Positions 40,501-53,800 of a stretch of DNA of 64,000 nucleotides are shown piece after piece (the stretch's first letter is position 1; the number at the start of each line of letters is the position of its first letter). The translations under genes were made by a program, and so were the position numbers. A model generated the notes under the pieces. That model did no database searches. It was not told where the DNA came from and saw nothing but the letters and a program-made list of their open reading frames with translations. The stretch covers positions 2,028,501-2,092,500 of the forward strand of contig JBBBDQ010001935.1 of NCBI GenBank assembly GCA_037127315.1. The letters run 5' to 3'. Origin of the DNA: Ascarosepion bandense (Eukaryota > Mollusca > Cephalopoda > Sepiida > Sepiidae).

Positions 40501-42052
40501 CGTTCGCAGACCTCAAGAGAATTCTTCAGGGAAAGAGATTTGGCTCCAATGAAGAAATGATATCAGATTAAGGTGTATTTTGAGGTCAAAGTCAAATCAT
40601 TCTAAAGAAAAGGCATTGAATTGTTAGAAGCATTGGAATCTGTGTCACCTTAGAAGGAGACTACGATGAATAGTCAAATTTTGCCTAACAGTTTTTTATT
40701 AGTTAGGCCCGGGATTTATTGAGTGATGTGTTAATGTTCCTGTCTTTAATTCTTCCACACACTGTAACCTTTTGTGTCTTAGTGGCTTTACTGTCTTGTC
40801 TGGAGTAACACCATTTAAAAAAAACCAAAAAAAAAAAACACCAAGAATTTTAATAAAGATAGCATGTAGAATAATGATATAACTAATCACAGGTGTCATA
40901 TAGAAATAAAGTGTTCTTGCTGACATTTGATTTTGAACATGGATCACCAGAAAGCAAATACTGTTGAAGTAATTAGAGGTATCGTGCTGTTGGGATCATG
41001 CAATGTGTGTTACGAATTTCTCTATATCTCTTTCTTTCTTTGACCTCAATCAATCAGTTGGTCAAACTGTCTAAAAATCGTAGACAAGGCATTTTTACAA
41101 AAAAAACCTTTTTCTTAGAAACACGTGTATGTTAACAGAGTAGTGCTGAGTGAAGGAAAGCAGTTTTTACTATTCAAAGTGAATGTGGGCTGGTGACTGC
41201 ATAGTAACAAACACCTGTCGTGATAAGTGAACTCTGATTGGTTGACAAGATGGTACATTGAAAATTGGCGGGAATTTCGAGTTCATGAGGAGAAAATTAT
41301 TTTTAGTTAGTCAGTTGGCCATAATCTCCTAATTAGATGAATCGTGTTTGTCAGATTATATAAGCCCACACCCCAAGCCAACTCTTATAGGGCATGCTTA
41401 CAACAGTAGTCATGAACAAGACAAGAATACTAGTTCCCCTTTCTTGTTTGACAAAAGACGTAAATCTGAATGAAACTGAGTTTAAAGATTTTAATGAAAG
41501 TAAAGTCTCATCCAGTAAAGTTGAATTATGAGACGATTATTCCTTGCTTAACATTAAGACAGATGTTCATGAAGATTAGAAGAAATAATGAAGATAGAAA
41601 AACATTTTGAGACCCCCCCCCCCACCAACAGATATGAAGATTAAACTATGATTACTAGTCTCAATAATTAAACCCATTATTGAAAAGAGCTGCAGCTAAT
41701 TATGATGCACCGCAATGTGATAGCCTTGTGTCAGACTATATATATCAGCAGAAATTTTGAGAATTATAACAAATGAAAAATAGCAATCCCAGGCTAAGCA
41801 ACCAGATTTATCATCGTACGGAGACGCAGCTAACCAAGATACAGTGCAATGTGATGGCCTTGTGTCAGGCTAAAATAATCAACTGAAAGTTTTAGAACTG
41901 CAAAAGTGAACATGACAGTAGTTTCAGCTTCAGTAACCAACTTTATCAGTGAAGAGAATGTAATTGTCCCTGAAGCAGTGAAATGTGTCGAGCTTGTCAT
42001 GCTAAAGGGCAACGAAGAAATTTAGTGTTGGAAAAGAGAAAAGGAAAATGAG

Positions 42053-42094
<42 letters not shown>

Positions 42095-45000
42095 GAACTG
42101 AATGCTATAATAAAAAAAGAGATATAAACGATAATTATGAGAGAGAGAGAGAGACTGTAAGTTATAAAAAATTATATTCTATATTTTTTTTCTTTTTTTT
42201 TTCTTCCCAGACACACAACAAATTTTTAAAAGTATTTTATTGTATCCAACATTACACAAAAAATATTAAGTGATACCCTATTCTTTGTGGTTTTATCCTA
42301 TAGCCTGGAAAAATTAGATGTTACTTCTATTCACAATTGTCAATTAAAAATTAATAGTTTTAAATTTTAATCATGTGTCTTCTGTTGCCTTCATTTTGTT
42401 GTTTGTTCAAAGAGTCTTGTTATAATTTCCCCATGTGCTTGTTGTGCGAATAACAATCTAATCACCGTCTGGCTTAATATCCAGTAAATCCTCTTGGCAT
42501 TTACCCGAAAAGGTTGATGTTATTGCAAAGGAAGACACAACATTGTCACCCTTGAAGCTGAGGAAGCCCCTAGCCGGAGAAGGTTGTGACACTGTAAAAT
42601 TTGTAAAAACAATATGTACATGGGTATATAATAATCATTTGGTAATTAACATTGAGAAGAATAAGTGTCTCACACAGTATTGTTTAAAGGCATTATTATT
42701 TTTGTATCTCATTTTTTACAAAAGTAGCGACGAGTATTTGCTGAACTAACACGAGGAAACAAAAAAAAATGTATCCTGCATGTCGTAATGGGATATTTAG
42801 TTATATTTACCTCTTTACCAAAGAGGTGTCATATTTACAGGTTTACAGAGCAATAACCAGGCAAAGTTTTTCAAAAATTAATCTACAAAATATCATGATT
42901 CAAATGTTGGTGTTAAAAAAACAACAGTTGCAGTAACAAAAACTACAACAATAACAATTGCAGCAATAAAACAACATGAACAGCAATTACAACAGCAACA
43001 GAAGTATTTTTTTAATTATTTACTAAAATCATGGAAGAAAAAAATCTTCAGATTTATTTACTCCACATGCTGTTGCTAATTCTATTAGTGAATTTGTATA
43101 CAATCCAGATGAAGGGATAACTTTTCCAGCTTATTATAGAAGATACGAAAGGATCTTCAAAAGGGATTGTTCACATTGGAATGATGAAGAGAAAGTTTGT
43201 TTATTATTAAGAAAATTATCTCTTGTTGAACATGAAAAATATGTGAATTTTATTTTGGCAAAAAACCCAGGTGTGATAAATTCTGATGAAACTTATAATA
43301 CTATCAAAAGATGTTTGGTGATAGCTCATTATTTAATACATGATGACAATGTCTTAGTAAAGTGTGACAATGAAGATTTTGTAGCTTATGCAGGAGTCAT
43401 GAATTGAGAATGTGAGAAGTTCAAGTTAAATGAATTTAACTCCGGATTTACTTGACTGCCTCATATTCGTACAGGGCTTAACTTCTAATAAGCATGCAGA
43501 AATAAGATCCAGAATGCTTGCTTAATTAGAAATAGATTCCAAATTAACTCTCCAGAAAATAGTGGAAGAGTACCAACGTATTGTAAATCTAAAACTTTAT
43601 ACTGTAAGGAAAAAGGCATTTCACAAGTACATACTGTCCAACCCTCTAAGAAAAAAAGACTATAGGCGTTTTTCAACTCCTAACAGAATGTTGCGAGGAT
43701 ACATTTATATATAAAGATAATATTAATAATTTATAAAAAGTTGTTGTAAGGGACTCTTATTGAGTCCTACTTGTTATTACAAAAAAGTTTTAATTCATGA
43801 AGTAGTTGTAAAAATAGAGAAATTAGGAATAGAACGTTTTGGAAGATGCCAGAATATTCTAGTAAAATCGAGAGCATTCTAAAAGATTCTAGAATAAGCA
43901 AATTAGGTGCTAGCTCCGATAAAAAGAGGTTTTGGGAAGAGAGTAGTTAGTTGTTAACAGGATTTGCTGACATCAACTCCAGCTTTGATTCAAGGATTTA
44001 TATCTTGCCAAAAGAATCTCTAAGAAAAGTCGCCAACCAACTAAAACCTGAAAGAAAACCCTATGGAACTATTTGGGTAAATAGATATTTTTGACTCTTT
44101 CATTGACTGAACTAATAATTATTCTTTATATACACATTTGAGGGTTTCCAAAAAAGTATAGCACTTAAACTTCTTCGCTATCTTAACTGGGTACAGATGC
44201 TGACCCTTCCTTCCCCTTCATAACACTTTGCCTGCTAGTAGTAAACTCTACGTATCTGTTTTGAATGCAAAAAATTGTAAATTTTGTATATATATATATC
44301 ATTTTGTGTTTATCTTAAATTAAATATTTGTATGTGATTTAACTCTGAGTTTTGGTCAATCATTTTTTTTTCCTTTTGTTACATGTAACACAGAACAGTA
44401 AGAAAAAATGATAAACTCCTCTCAATAACTAATACTTACCACTGTTGTGGAGGAAAGCATTTCAAAAGTAATTGTTTTCTCAAGAACAAAAAATGTTATG
44501 ACTGAGGTTAGATTTGGTCACAAAAGTATTTGTTGCAGATACAAAAAATAGTGGAAAAATAGAACATATGTGAACATGATAAACACATGAAGGTAAAAAA
44601 GCATAAAGGAAAAATTAACAAGACTTCAAACTGAGTTAAAAACATCTCAAAAGAGGAAATTTGTTTTTGTAGAAATTAATGTAAAAATAAAATTACAACT
44701 AAATACAGAATTTGATATCACCATCATAAATGATCAGATATGGAGAAAATTGGCAAACCCAGTTTACTGACTTCTAATAAAGTAGAGCATGGAGTTTCAG
44801 GAAAGAGATGGAACTTTTTGGGTGAATTCACTTGCAACATTTCTTTTGTTGAAAAAAACCAAGAAAGCGAAGGCAATTTTAAAAAATACTGCTAATTTAT
44901 TTGGAACAGATTGGATTGCATTATTTGATTATTGGGACCGTCCAATTAACTATTTCTGCAACAAAATAAATATTGTTACCTCTAATGCTAAAATGGCAGC

Positions 45001-48000
45001 TGAAAAATTAAAGAATGAATTGAAAACAAGTTTTCCAGAAGTTTTCTGGGAAGGTCTAGGGACATGCACAAAAACTAAAGCTAAATTTGAAGTAAAAGAG
45101 AATATAACACCAACATTTAAGCTGAAAAGAAGTGTACCTTTTGCAGCTTTAGAACCGAATAAAGAATTAGAGATACTAGAAAAAATTGGTGTCATCTCAA
45201 AAATAGACTATTCCGAAGGGGCATCACCAACAGTTTATGTTAAAAACAAAAGATCTGCATATGTTCTGATTTATTTTTCAATAGGGCTATATGAAAGTTT
45301 GAAACAATATGATTACCCGTTACCAAATCTAGAGGAAATTTTTGCCGAATGTTGGTAATTTTTTTTTCTAAATTGAACCTGTCAGTTGCTTACCTACAAG
45401 TACTAGCAAATGGAGAGTGCTCAAAACTATTAGCAGTTAACACTCATAGAGGACTATCCAAATTTAACTGACTTCCTTTTAGTATAAAGGTAGCACAAGC
45501 ATATTCTAACAACTTATGGATACGATATTTGCTGGTTTGGATTGTGCATGAGCGTATTTAGATGATGTACTTAGTAAAACAAGACTCAAAATGAACACAT
45601 GAAAGATGTAAAGAAAGAATTTGAGAGAATTACTGAGAATGGTTTTCAGATTAGTGAAGGAAAATGTGAATTGTTTGTCTAGAACTGAATATCTAGGATA
45701 AATAATTGATGTAGACGACTGGATCCTTCATGGGTGAGCACAATAAAAGACATTCCTGCCTCAACAAATGTAACAGTTACAAGCATTTTATGTATGTATT
45801 TTTTCTTTTAATTTATTTACTACAGTTCAAAGCTTGAGTGCCATTCAAGTTTGGAAGATATTGAATTTGGTGTGTAATATGAAGAGTAGGAAGTAAAAAA
45901 AAAAAAAAAAAAAAAAAAAATTATAAGGATATAAAAGATGGCTACTGATTGACCATAAACTTGAAGAGTTTAAGATCTTAAATGTGTATATAAAATATAC
46001 AGAAGTAATAGAAGTAAATTTGTCACTTTCTTCAATATCCCAACTCCAGAGTTTCGTAGATGGACCCATCTGTCCACTCTTCAGGGCATAATAATAGTAG
46101 AGATAGATTATCGACATAGGCTGATGAGAAAAATTTGCAAAGATAGAACAATATTATTCTGTCTTTTCAAATTTCTCTCATCAGCCTGCTGCTATTGTGA
46201 CTTGTGTGTGTCAATACCTTAAATTTAAAAAATGACTTTTATCCCCTCCCACTGTATTTGTATTAAGATTTGTCATGGCAGTTTTCATTCGAAAGTGAGG
46301 GTTTGTTTTTTGTGGGCTTGAACAACTCAGATTGACACATTTGATAGTCTTATTAACATATTTACAAAACAACACTGCAATTTTTGAGTTTGACAAGGTG
46401 TACATGTAGTGGTTTAAGAACTGGGGAAAATAACAATCTTTACATTTTAAATGTTATAAAATCAGAAAGTTGTATGGTCTGCTTGATTAAGAACTTAGTG
46501 GTCAACATCTAAACTTTACTTACAGTTGATCAGTTGTAATTGAAATGCTTTCAACAGTAACAGATTTATACCAATATAGATTCCATTAACAAAAAAATAA
46601 TTGATAAAATTTCAAATGTGTGCGAGATTCATGTTTTTATTTCAATACAAATGTTTCTCATTAACATAAAGGTCCCATTTAATCACAACTTACCACATAT
46701 GTAAAATATTCCATTCTTCACTGAAATAGTAACTTGTAGTCGTATTAATAAAAGAATTTGCTTTGAAAGGAAATTTTTTGTTTAATAATTGGCATATTAT
46801 TCATATCAGTGGAGTTAAACTTTTTGTAAGATTCAGTAAGACTACTGCTGTTAATGCTATTCTAGCATTTTCAGAGTAATTGAACTACATGGAAATATGT
46901 TGGTTATAAGAACTTGCAGGTAATTGCCAGATAGTAAATTGATTCAAATTCAAAACTTTCATCCTAGTTTTTCTATCCTTGATGTTCAAATATTATCAAG
47001 TTAGTCTGAATTTTATGTTTTGGTGATAGGTAAGTTGTAACTACAAGTTTGATTTTAAATGAGAGGCTGCGAGTGGAGCTTTTTTGAAAGCTGGTAAACT
47101 TCAACTGATTATTTAGCAAGGGACTAAACTCAACCTAAATTGCTTTATGGTATATTATTAAAATGCAAGTTATTCTTCAGTACAAGACTTTTTGGAATTG
47201 GAGATTCTGTTTGTCACTGCAGAAATAAGTTTTGTTTATTCTAGCTTATTTCATAGTTATTGTTTGCTTTTCCAATGGTAGATTGATAAATTATCTCTAA
47301 TCTTTTGAAACATTTTTAGATCAGACGGAATAATGAAACTGGTATCAAAATAAGGAAATTTATTTCTCTTAAAAATTACAAGGGTTGATTAATGAGTAAG
47401 CATTCTAATCCACTAAAATCAGTTTCAAACACAGATAGAATAAGGAAATTTCTCTTCAAAATTAAGTTATGAAAGTTTCTAGTTTACTTTTGATTTGATT
47501 AGGCACAGTAACTTAAATGTTAGCATCACATGAACTTTCCATTTTGAAAACAACCAGAGGACTAACAATACTAAACTGTGACTGTATGGAGGTTGTGCAA
47601 TAACGATAGGTTTCAAGCTTATCATTATCTGTTGACAGTCATGTGTTTTTGTTTTTTGATATTAGACAAAAAAAAAATAAATAAAAATAAAGTGCTTGCA
47701 AGATTTCACGGTTTTCATATGCCTTTCAACTTTGATTTGGGGCAACCTAGTGCCTCAAATTCTATCCTTGAATTTTGATTTATGCTTAATTTGAATAACA
47801 AACAAATATTGTTACTTAGTCATCAGGTAGTGAACTAACACTGACCTGCATGAATGGGATTTTTATATAATTCCTACCAAATAGATATACAAACATGTTT
47901 CGGTCCTTTTTGTTAGTGACATTGTGCAGCAGAAGATGTTACTCATCAGTCATTCTCCGTGTGAAGAATGCTAGCAAAATATATCTCTAAGTTTATCTCA

Positions 48001-50774
48001 GTGCATTTTCACTGTCTATAATATTCACTTCAGTTTTATTTGTATTTTGTAAAATTGGTGATAGTTGAGGGCATGGATATATATTTGTAGACGCACAAAT
48101 TATTTATAACAGCTTGAGCAAAGAAATTTTTATAAGAAATTCTTTTGGGCTATGACTATAGAATTATTTATTGTATATTTCTTTGATAGGAAAATCTGTT
48201 TTTGTAATGATGGCCAGTTCCTTTCAAAGGACCATTGTTGTATGGGTTAAGAGTTTATAAAAAAAACTTCTCTTAGTAAAATACCAAACCTGCTTTTGTT
48301 TCTTTAGTACATCTGAAATAAAAAAATTCTTAGTAATTGCTTAAGATTTTCTTCCTATGTACCGATTATTGAGGTGTGGATAATGTAATTGTCATCAGTG
48401 AAGAAAATGAATTTAGTGTACCAAGTTCAATTCCTGATTGTTTTGATTTCATACTTTTCTTTTGAAAAGACATGAATCCATCTTCCCCTGGACTGGACTT
48501 CCTTATCTTAGTGACAGCTAATCTAAGAAAAGGAAAACCAAATCCAAATCCAGTGTTAGAAGAAAAATAGGCTCTGTCAGTTTCTCTTCATGCCCACTGT
48601 GCTGCAGTATATGTGGTACCTTTGACCCTATATGGCTTTCTTGTAATGATAAATTATTTAAATAGAATGTGATGGTTTGCTCTTTATATTGTGTGTACAA
48701 AAGTTTGCATCATTGTTTTAAAATTGTCTTTCTAGAAACTTTTGCACACACCTACTGTTTTAATTAAAAAAAAAAATTTATCTTATTTGTAAACTGAACC
48801 CTTTATGAATATAACAACAAAGATGAGGACAACAGTCTGAACAATGTAAATAGTGTAAATAATTACAATACCTCCTCTCAGAAATATACACAACTATTTT
48901 TGTCTTGTTTCACCACTATAATAATCAGTATATGCAGCAATGCTAAAATTATATATTTAAAATTATAATTTGTAATGACATTTAATATCATTTTAAATAA
49001 TTTTAGTTTATTTTTCAATGCCAATTTAAAAAAAAAAATCTTTAAATCATGAAGTTCTGAAATAAAAGAATAACATAGGAGAATTCATTAGAAACTATCA
49101 AAGAATTCAGAACAAAATTACTTTGGTTAGACTTTTAGATGAAAGTAGACTTTAAGTTTAGTTTTGTCGTGTACCACATATTTTAACATCACTGAAGACC
49201 AGCGCAACAGTCATCTATGCTGTCAGTGATATTTTGCTGGACAGTGTACTGTTATGCTGAATGAGTTGAGAATGAATGCTTTCAGGAAAATAATCATTCT
49301 AAATTTCCATCCCACAAATTAAACAAATTCAATTTGCAGCAGGAGAAAGACCTGTTAATATCCTGTTATAAAACCACAAAGAAAATTTTGAGATCTTGTT
49401 GAGTGAGAGCTGCTTCATAAGAACATGTGTAACCAACACCTTATTATGCATGGGATCATGATAGTTTGGCTCATCAACAAGTTGATGAGTCAAACTATAT
49501 GATATAATCCATTATTCTAGTAAAGGTAAGTTAGTTTGTTTTTTTTTTTTGTTTTTTTTTAACCAAAAAGTATTTTCATATATTGGATTGACCCCAAAAT
49601 GTCTGATTTTGTTATTAGTAGCATTTAGTTTGAGCTTCATTAAAAAATGATTGCTTCTTGGTAATGATGCCCAAAATTTGGCATATTTTTGTCTACTGAT
49701 TCTTACAATAAAAAAGGAGGAAAATAGCCAATGTTTTTGATACACTATGTTTTTATATCTTGGGTAAAAATATGATGCAAAAGTTGTTTATATTTAAAAA
49801 AAAATTGTTAATAAAAGCAAAACTTTTGTTTTTAATGTTATTCAGTTGACAGTCAACAATGTTATGTTTCTGTGAATAGAATAAAAAAAATAAGCAATAA
49901 AATTTTTTTTTTCTTTCTCTTAATTATAATATCAAATTTTACTTCTGTACATTGCTTATGATGTTTACATTTGACAATTTGGGTTTTTATAGAATGAAGT
50001 TTGGGATTACAACATCTGAAAAAAAAATCTAAATCAAATACTGAAAATTATTTCTATCAGCTTGTGCATGTTGTTTTCATGCACAATTTTCACTAGCAAA
50101 AAAAAAAAATTAAACTACTGAGCCATATTTAAAAATTCTGTTCTATACTTATGTGTGTGCATGTGCACACAAAACATTTAGCCATTTAATCATATTTTAG
50201 AAAGGGAATTGGACTGAGATAATATTTAGCGTGAAGATTGACAAGACCTCCACTTGTGACAGATAGTGTGAGGTTGACCTTGGAGCTTATTCAAAGTCAC
50301 CAAAAAGTTTAATCTTTTCAAAGACAATCTCTGCTTGTAAACATTAGATGCAGATAATTTTTATCAAACATTTTTTCAAATCACTTTTTGTCTTGGAAAC
50401 TATTTTGTCACTTATCACATTCTCATCAAGTAGTACTAACATAGTCTGATATATAACCTGCCTTATGACCTTACCTACTTCAATCAGTTCCACTTTTTAA
50501 TTTGTGGCATAGCATTAGTAAGACCACTGTGTTCTTTAATTTGCTTAAAGACCAATCACTAGTCTACTATAAAGAATAAATTCCCAAGTAGACCAAAATC
50601 TTTTTTAAGTGAGTAAAATTTAGGGAATTTTTCTCAGACTGATTTTGGTTTTTAACAAAAATATTTAAGTGAAATATTAATTTTGCTCATTCTAACCTCC
50701 TGGGTTATCAGTATCTTATTGTAATTTTTTTATGCAGTTTTATGAATTTTTATTGAAAAGAAAAACTTTTTTTT

Positions 50775-50807
<33 letters not shown>

Positions 50808-53800
50808 TGAAAGAATTTTGGTATGTCAGCAGAAGTTAAATATTTAAAAAAAAAGTTTTGAAACATTAAATACAATTTTTGATTTTGCAGAATAATTTCT
50901 TACAATAACATTAATTTTTACAAAAGTCTTTATTCTTTTCTTAACTATTTTTTGTTAAATAGTTGTCCCCCTCCTTATCACTGCTGCCTCTGATTTTCTG
51001 TGTTGTAAAATGTTAAAATATATTCTGCATGGGTCTCTCAAAGCCATGTAGACTGTGCTTGTGAGAGAAACAGTTGAGGGCACAGTTCTTCAAGATCATC
51101 TGTAATTACAACAACTGCTTTCACATGATATCCTTTGGCATTAGCACCCAGTTAAGCAACTATGAAGGTTTCAGTTAGACTGCCTTAATTTTTCAAGTGC
51201 TGCTCTATCATCATATTGGAAGACTTCTGGTTAGGCTTCACGTGAAAAAAAAATTGTCCAAATTTATTTAACATTGTGAAGTCTCTCCAAAAATGACTTA
51301 TTTTTAACATGTTTATAAGAATCCTCAAGCTAGGGATTATGGTATTGCCATCTCTGAAGAAAAAAAAAATAAAAAAACACTAACAGTAGAGTATTCGCTG
51401 TGTTCACACTAACTAAAGTATCTGCAGTCAGGAGCATTGGGAAAAGAAATAGTGTCATCATCATTAATACCATGGCTGAGTGATTGTAAAGGTTATTGCA
51501 CAGCAAGGTACCTGACCATATATATAATTATTTGAAAAAAAAAATTTTTTTTAGGCTGAAAGCTGGAGATATATTCATGTTTTGGGTAATTAGACCTGTC
51601 AGGGCCAATCCCTCTCCAGGTCAAATCACAGCTGATGTACTCAAACTTGAATACTTGCCTTGGTCATGGACACATGGTCATTGATTTCATCAGAGGAACT
51701 CTCTGCTTTGGCTGTTGACTTTAGTTACTGTACTGGCTGCATACATAGTTATGGAGCCCCTTTATTCTTGACTTGGCAAGTTTAATTCACCTTTTAGCAG
51801 GTTTTATTTTTAATCCTGCTTGGTGCCAAGGTGTTTTCCTCACCAGAAAAACAGGGTGCAGGACCTGGTTTAGTTGGCAGGTAATACCAGTAGCTCTTAT
51901 AGAGTGACCTGATATTAGTACATCTGATGATGCTTTCCAATATCCTCTGCTGTACACATGCACAAGTGGTGGCAATGGTTACCTATAGTAATCTTGGATG
52001 ATGATGCTGGTAATCCAAAATGGTCTTAACATAGCCTATCATACATATCTATTGATGCTATGACCAGGTTGTTTCATTCATCTACATTAATCTTGCAAAC
52101 ATTTTCATCAATTTTCGATGGCTACATATATCAATATTGGTAGATATCTGAAATGATCAGATAGTTTCAAGTTAATGAATATGGACATCTTTTGGATGCC
52201 ATCAACAATGATGCTACCACTGATACAGGTAAGTTGTTAATTTTATCATCAATATTAACATCCATAGCATGTATAGCCTATGAGGGTGTAAGGACCAAGA
52301 AAATGCTCATATTGTGGAAATTAAGGAAAGTGTAATGAGATATTCTAGGAAAATTGCAATTAACAGCTGAATTGTTTTTTTTTTATTGTCTATTGCTTCT
52401 GTGAGTTTTGACTCCAATTTTTAGTTGTACAGTGGTATCACATTCATCAACAAGTGCTTGGGCATACTCATCTTCAACCTGCAACAAACTAATTGAAATG
52501 AGGTCACCCAGTAGTAGACTGGGCATTATTTTAAGCAATGAGACATTCTGGAGAATCTTTGGAATTTCCACTTCATAAGATGGCAGTATATCTTTAGAAT
52601 GAAGATAGTGCTTTCTATCAACCAGAAAAATGCTTGGTAGGTGATTCAGGTATTTAATCTACCTCCCCCTTTTTTTTCACCTTCTGTCTAAGTAATGAAT
52701 TTGTTAGTACTATTTTTTTACTGGGAAGTGTCAAAATATTACAAGTGAGCTTGCCATAATTAAAGTTCCAGGTGATACACCAGGAACAATCAATCTGTTC
52801 TTAGAAGGCTGTGGAAGACCATTCACATGTGAAGTCACCACTCTAGAAAGAGCCTATAGTGTTCATCTCAATCAGGAAGAAGCACCCATTCGTCCTGTAT
52901 GCGCTCTGGCATACATTGAGAGGTTTTCATTCATATGATTCATTGAGAAACATGATAGTGTTGATGATAGTTTTCCTCATGTTCTTAGAAGTATATCAGC
53001 TTGGGCATTATATTCTCGTTTACAGAAACTAGAACTCTCAATAAACATGGATCTGACCCATAAGGAGAACAGAATGTAAGCTGGCTCTCCCAAAAGTTGT
53101 GGGCGATGACATTTTAAAATACAAGCAGCCAAATTAGCATGAAGAATACTCGGATGGTAGTCAAATTAACAGAACTCTTCATACACTCTCTTTTTCCAAA
53201 TTGCTTCCAAAATATAAACCAATGACTGGAACAAAAATATGCTGATAAATACATTCATGGCTGTTTCAACAAATTTCTAAAGGAGGGGAGCTGTACAAGT
53301 CAGGTGGCACAATTCCAGATGTTTTTAGAGTTTGTTCAGTAACCGATTTCCTCAATCCTCGTAAACAACTTGATGTTTCTCTTTCCTGTCTTCAATTAAT
53401 CATTATGCATTTTGTTAAGCAGCTTCTCTCATATATTGTGGAGTAGACAAAGGCAAATTTGTTTGTTCCCAAGATGGCTATAATTCCAACAGACTTGCTC
53501 TTTCAACCCAAGGAACTTCAATACCCAAGTGAGACTTAGCTTTTGCAATGTTTGCATAAGGACAACTTTTTAAAGCTGCTTGTCTCAGTTATACTTCCCT
53601 CCCCCATGACTACTCCTATGTTGGTTGTTTTAGGATTAGATCTACAATCAATCTTTTTAGACTGGCACCTAATGAAAGAAATACAAAAAAAAACCATGTC
53701 TACTTCAGGGACATCATTTCTTTTCAGTAACACTGACTTTTTTTGTATTAATCTCTTTCATTGATGTATAAGAAATGCAAGAACTGTTTTGCAATGTTGT

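Larger units (their letters stand above)
31260..40825 (+). mobile_element. Jockey/CR1-type LINE with internal satellite and nested insertions
   Basis: The 5' part is at 31260-31482 (FACKFFSNSTLD, then DPHKACGHVGILVIVIKCT). It passes into the tandem array at 31483. The RT resumes at 38665 (HGLFSGKQYGFHFPRT, IADVLMIIVESFSHAL, VDILKAFDRVWH), then broken frames with FELIQSFLSNREMKV. The C-terminal KFYVKSFFSHPSHL block is near 39620-39660. The mariner at 39769-40731 splits off the 3' UTR, which resumes at 40734 (CTGTAACCTTTTGTGTC, TTACTGTCTTGTCTGGAGT) and ends in an A-rich tail near 40815-40840. Many stops; dead. Confidence 0.8.
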
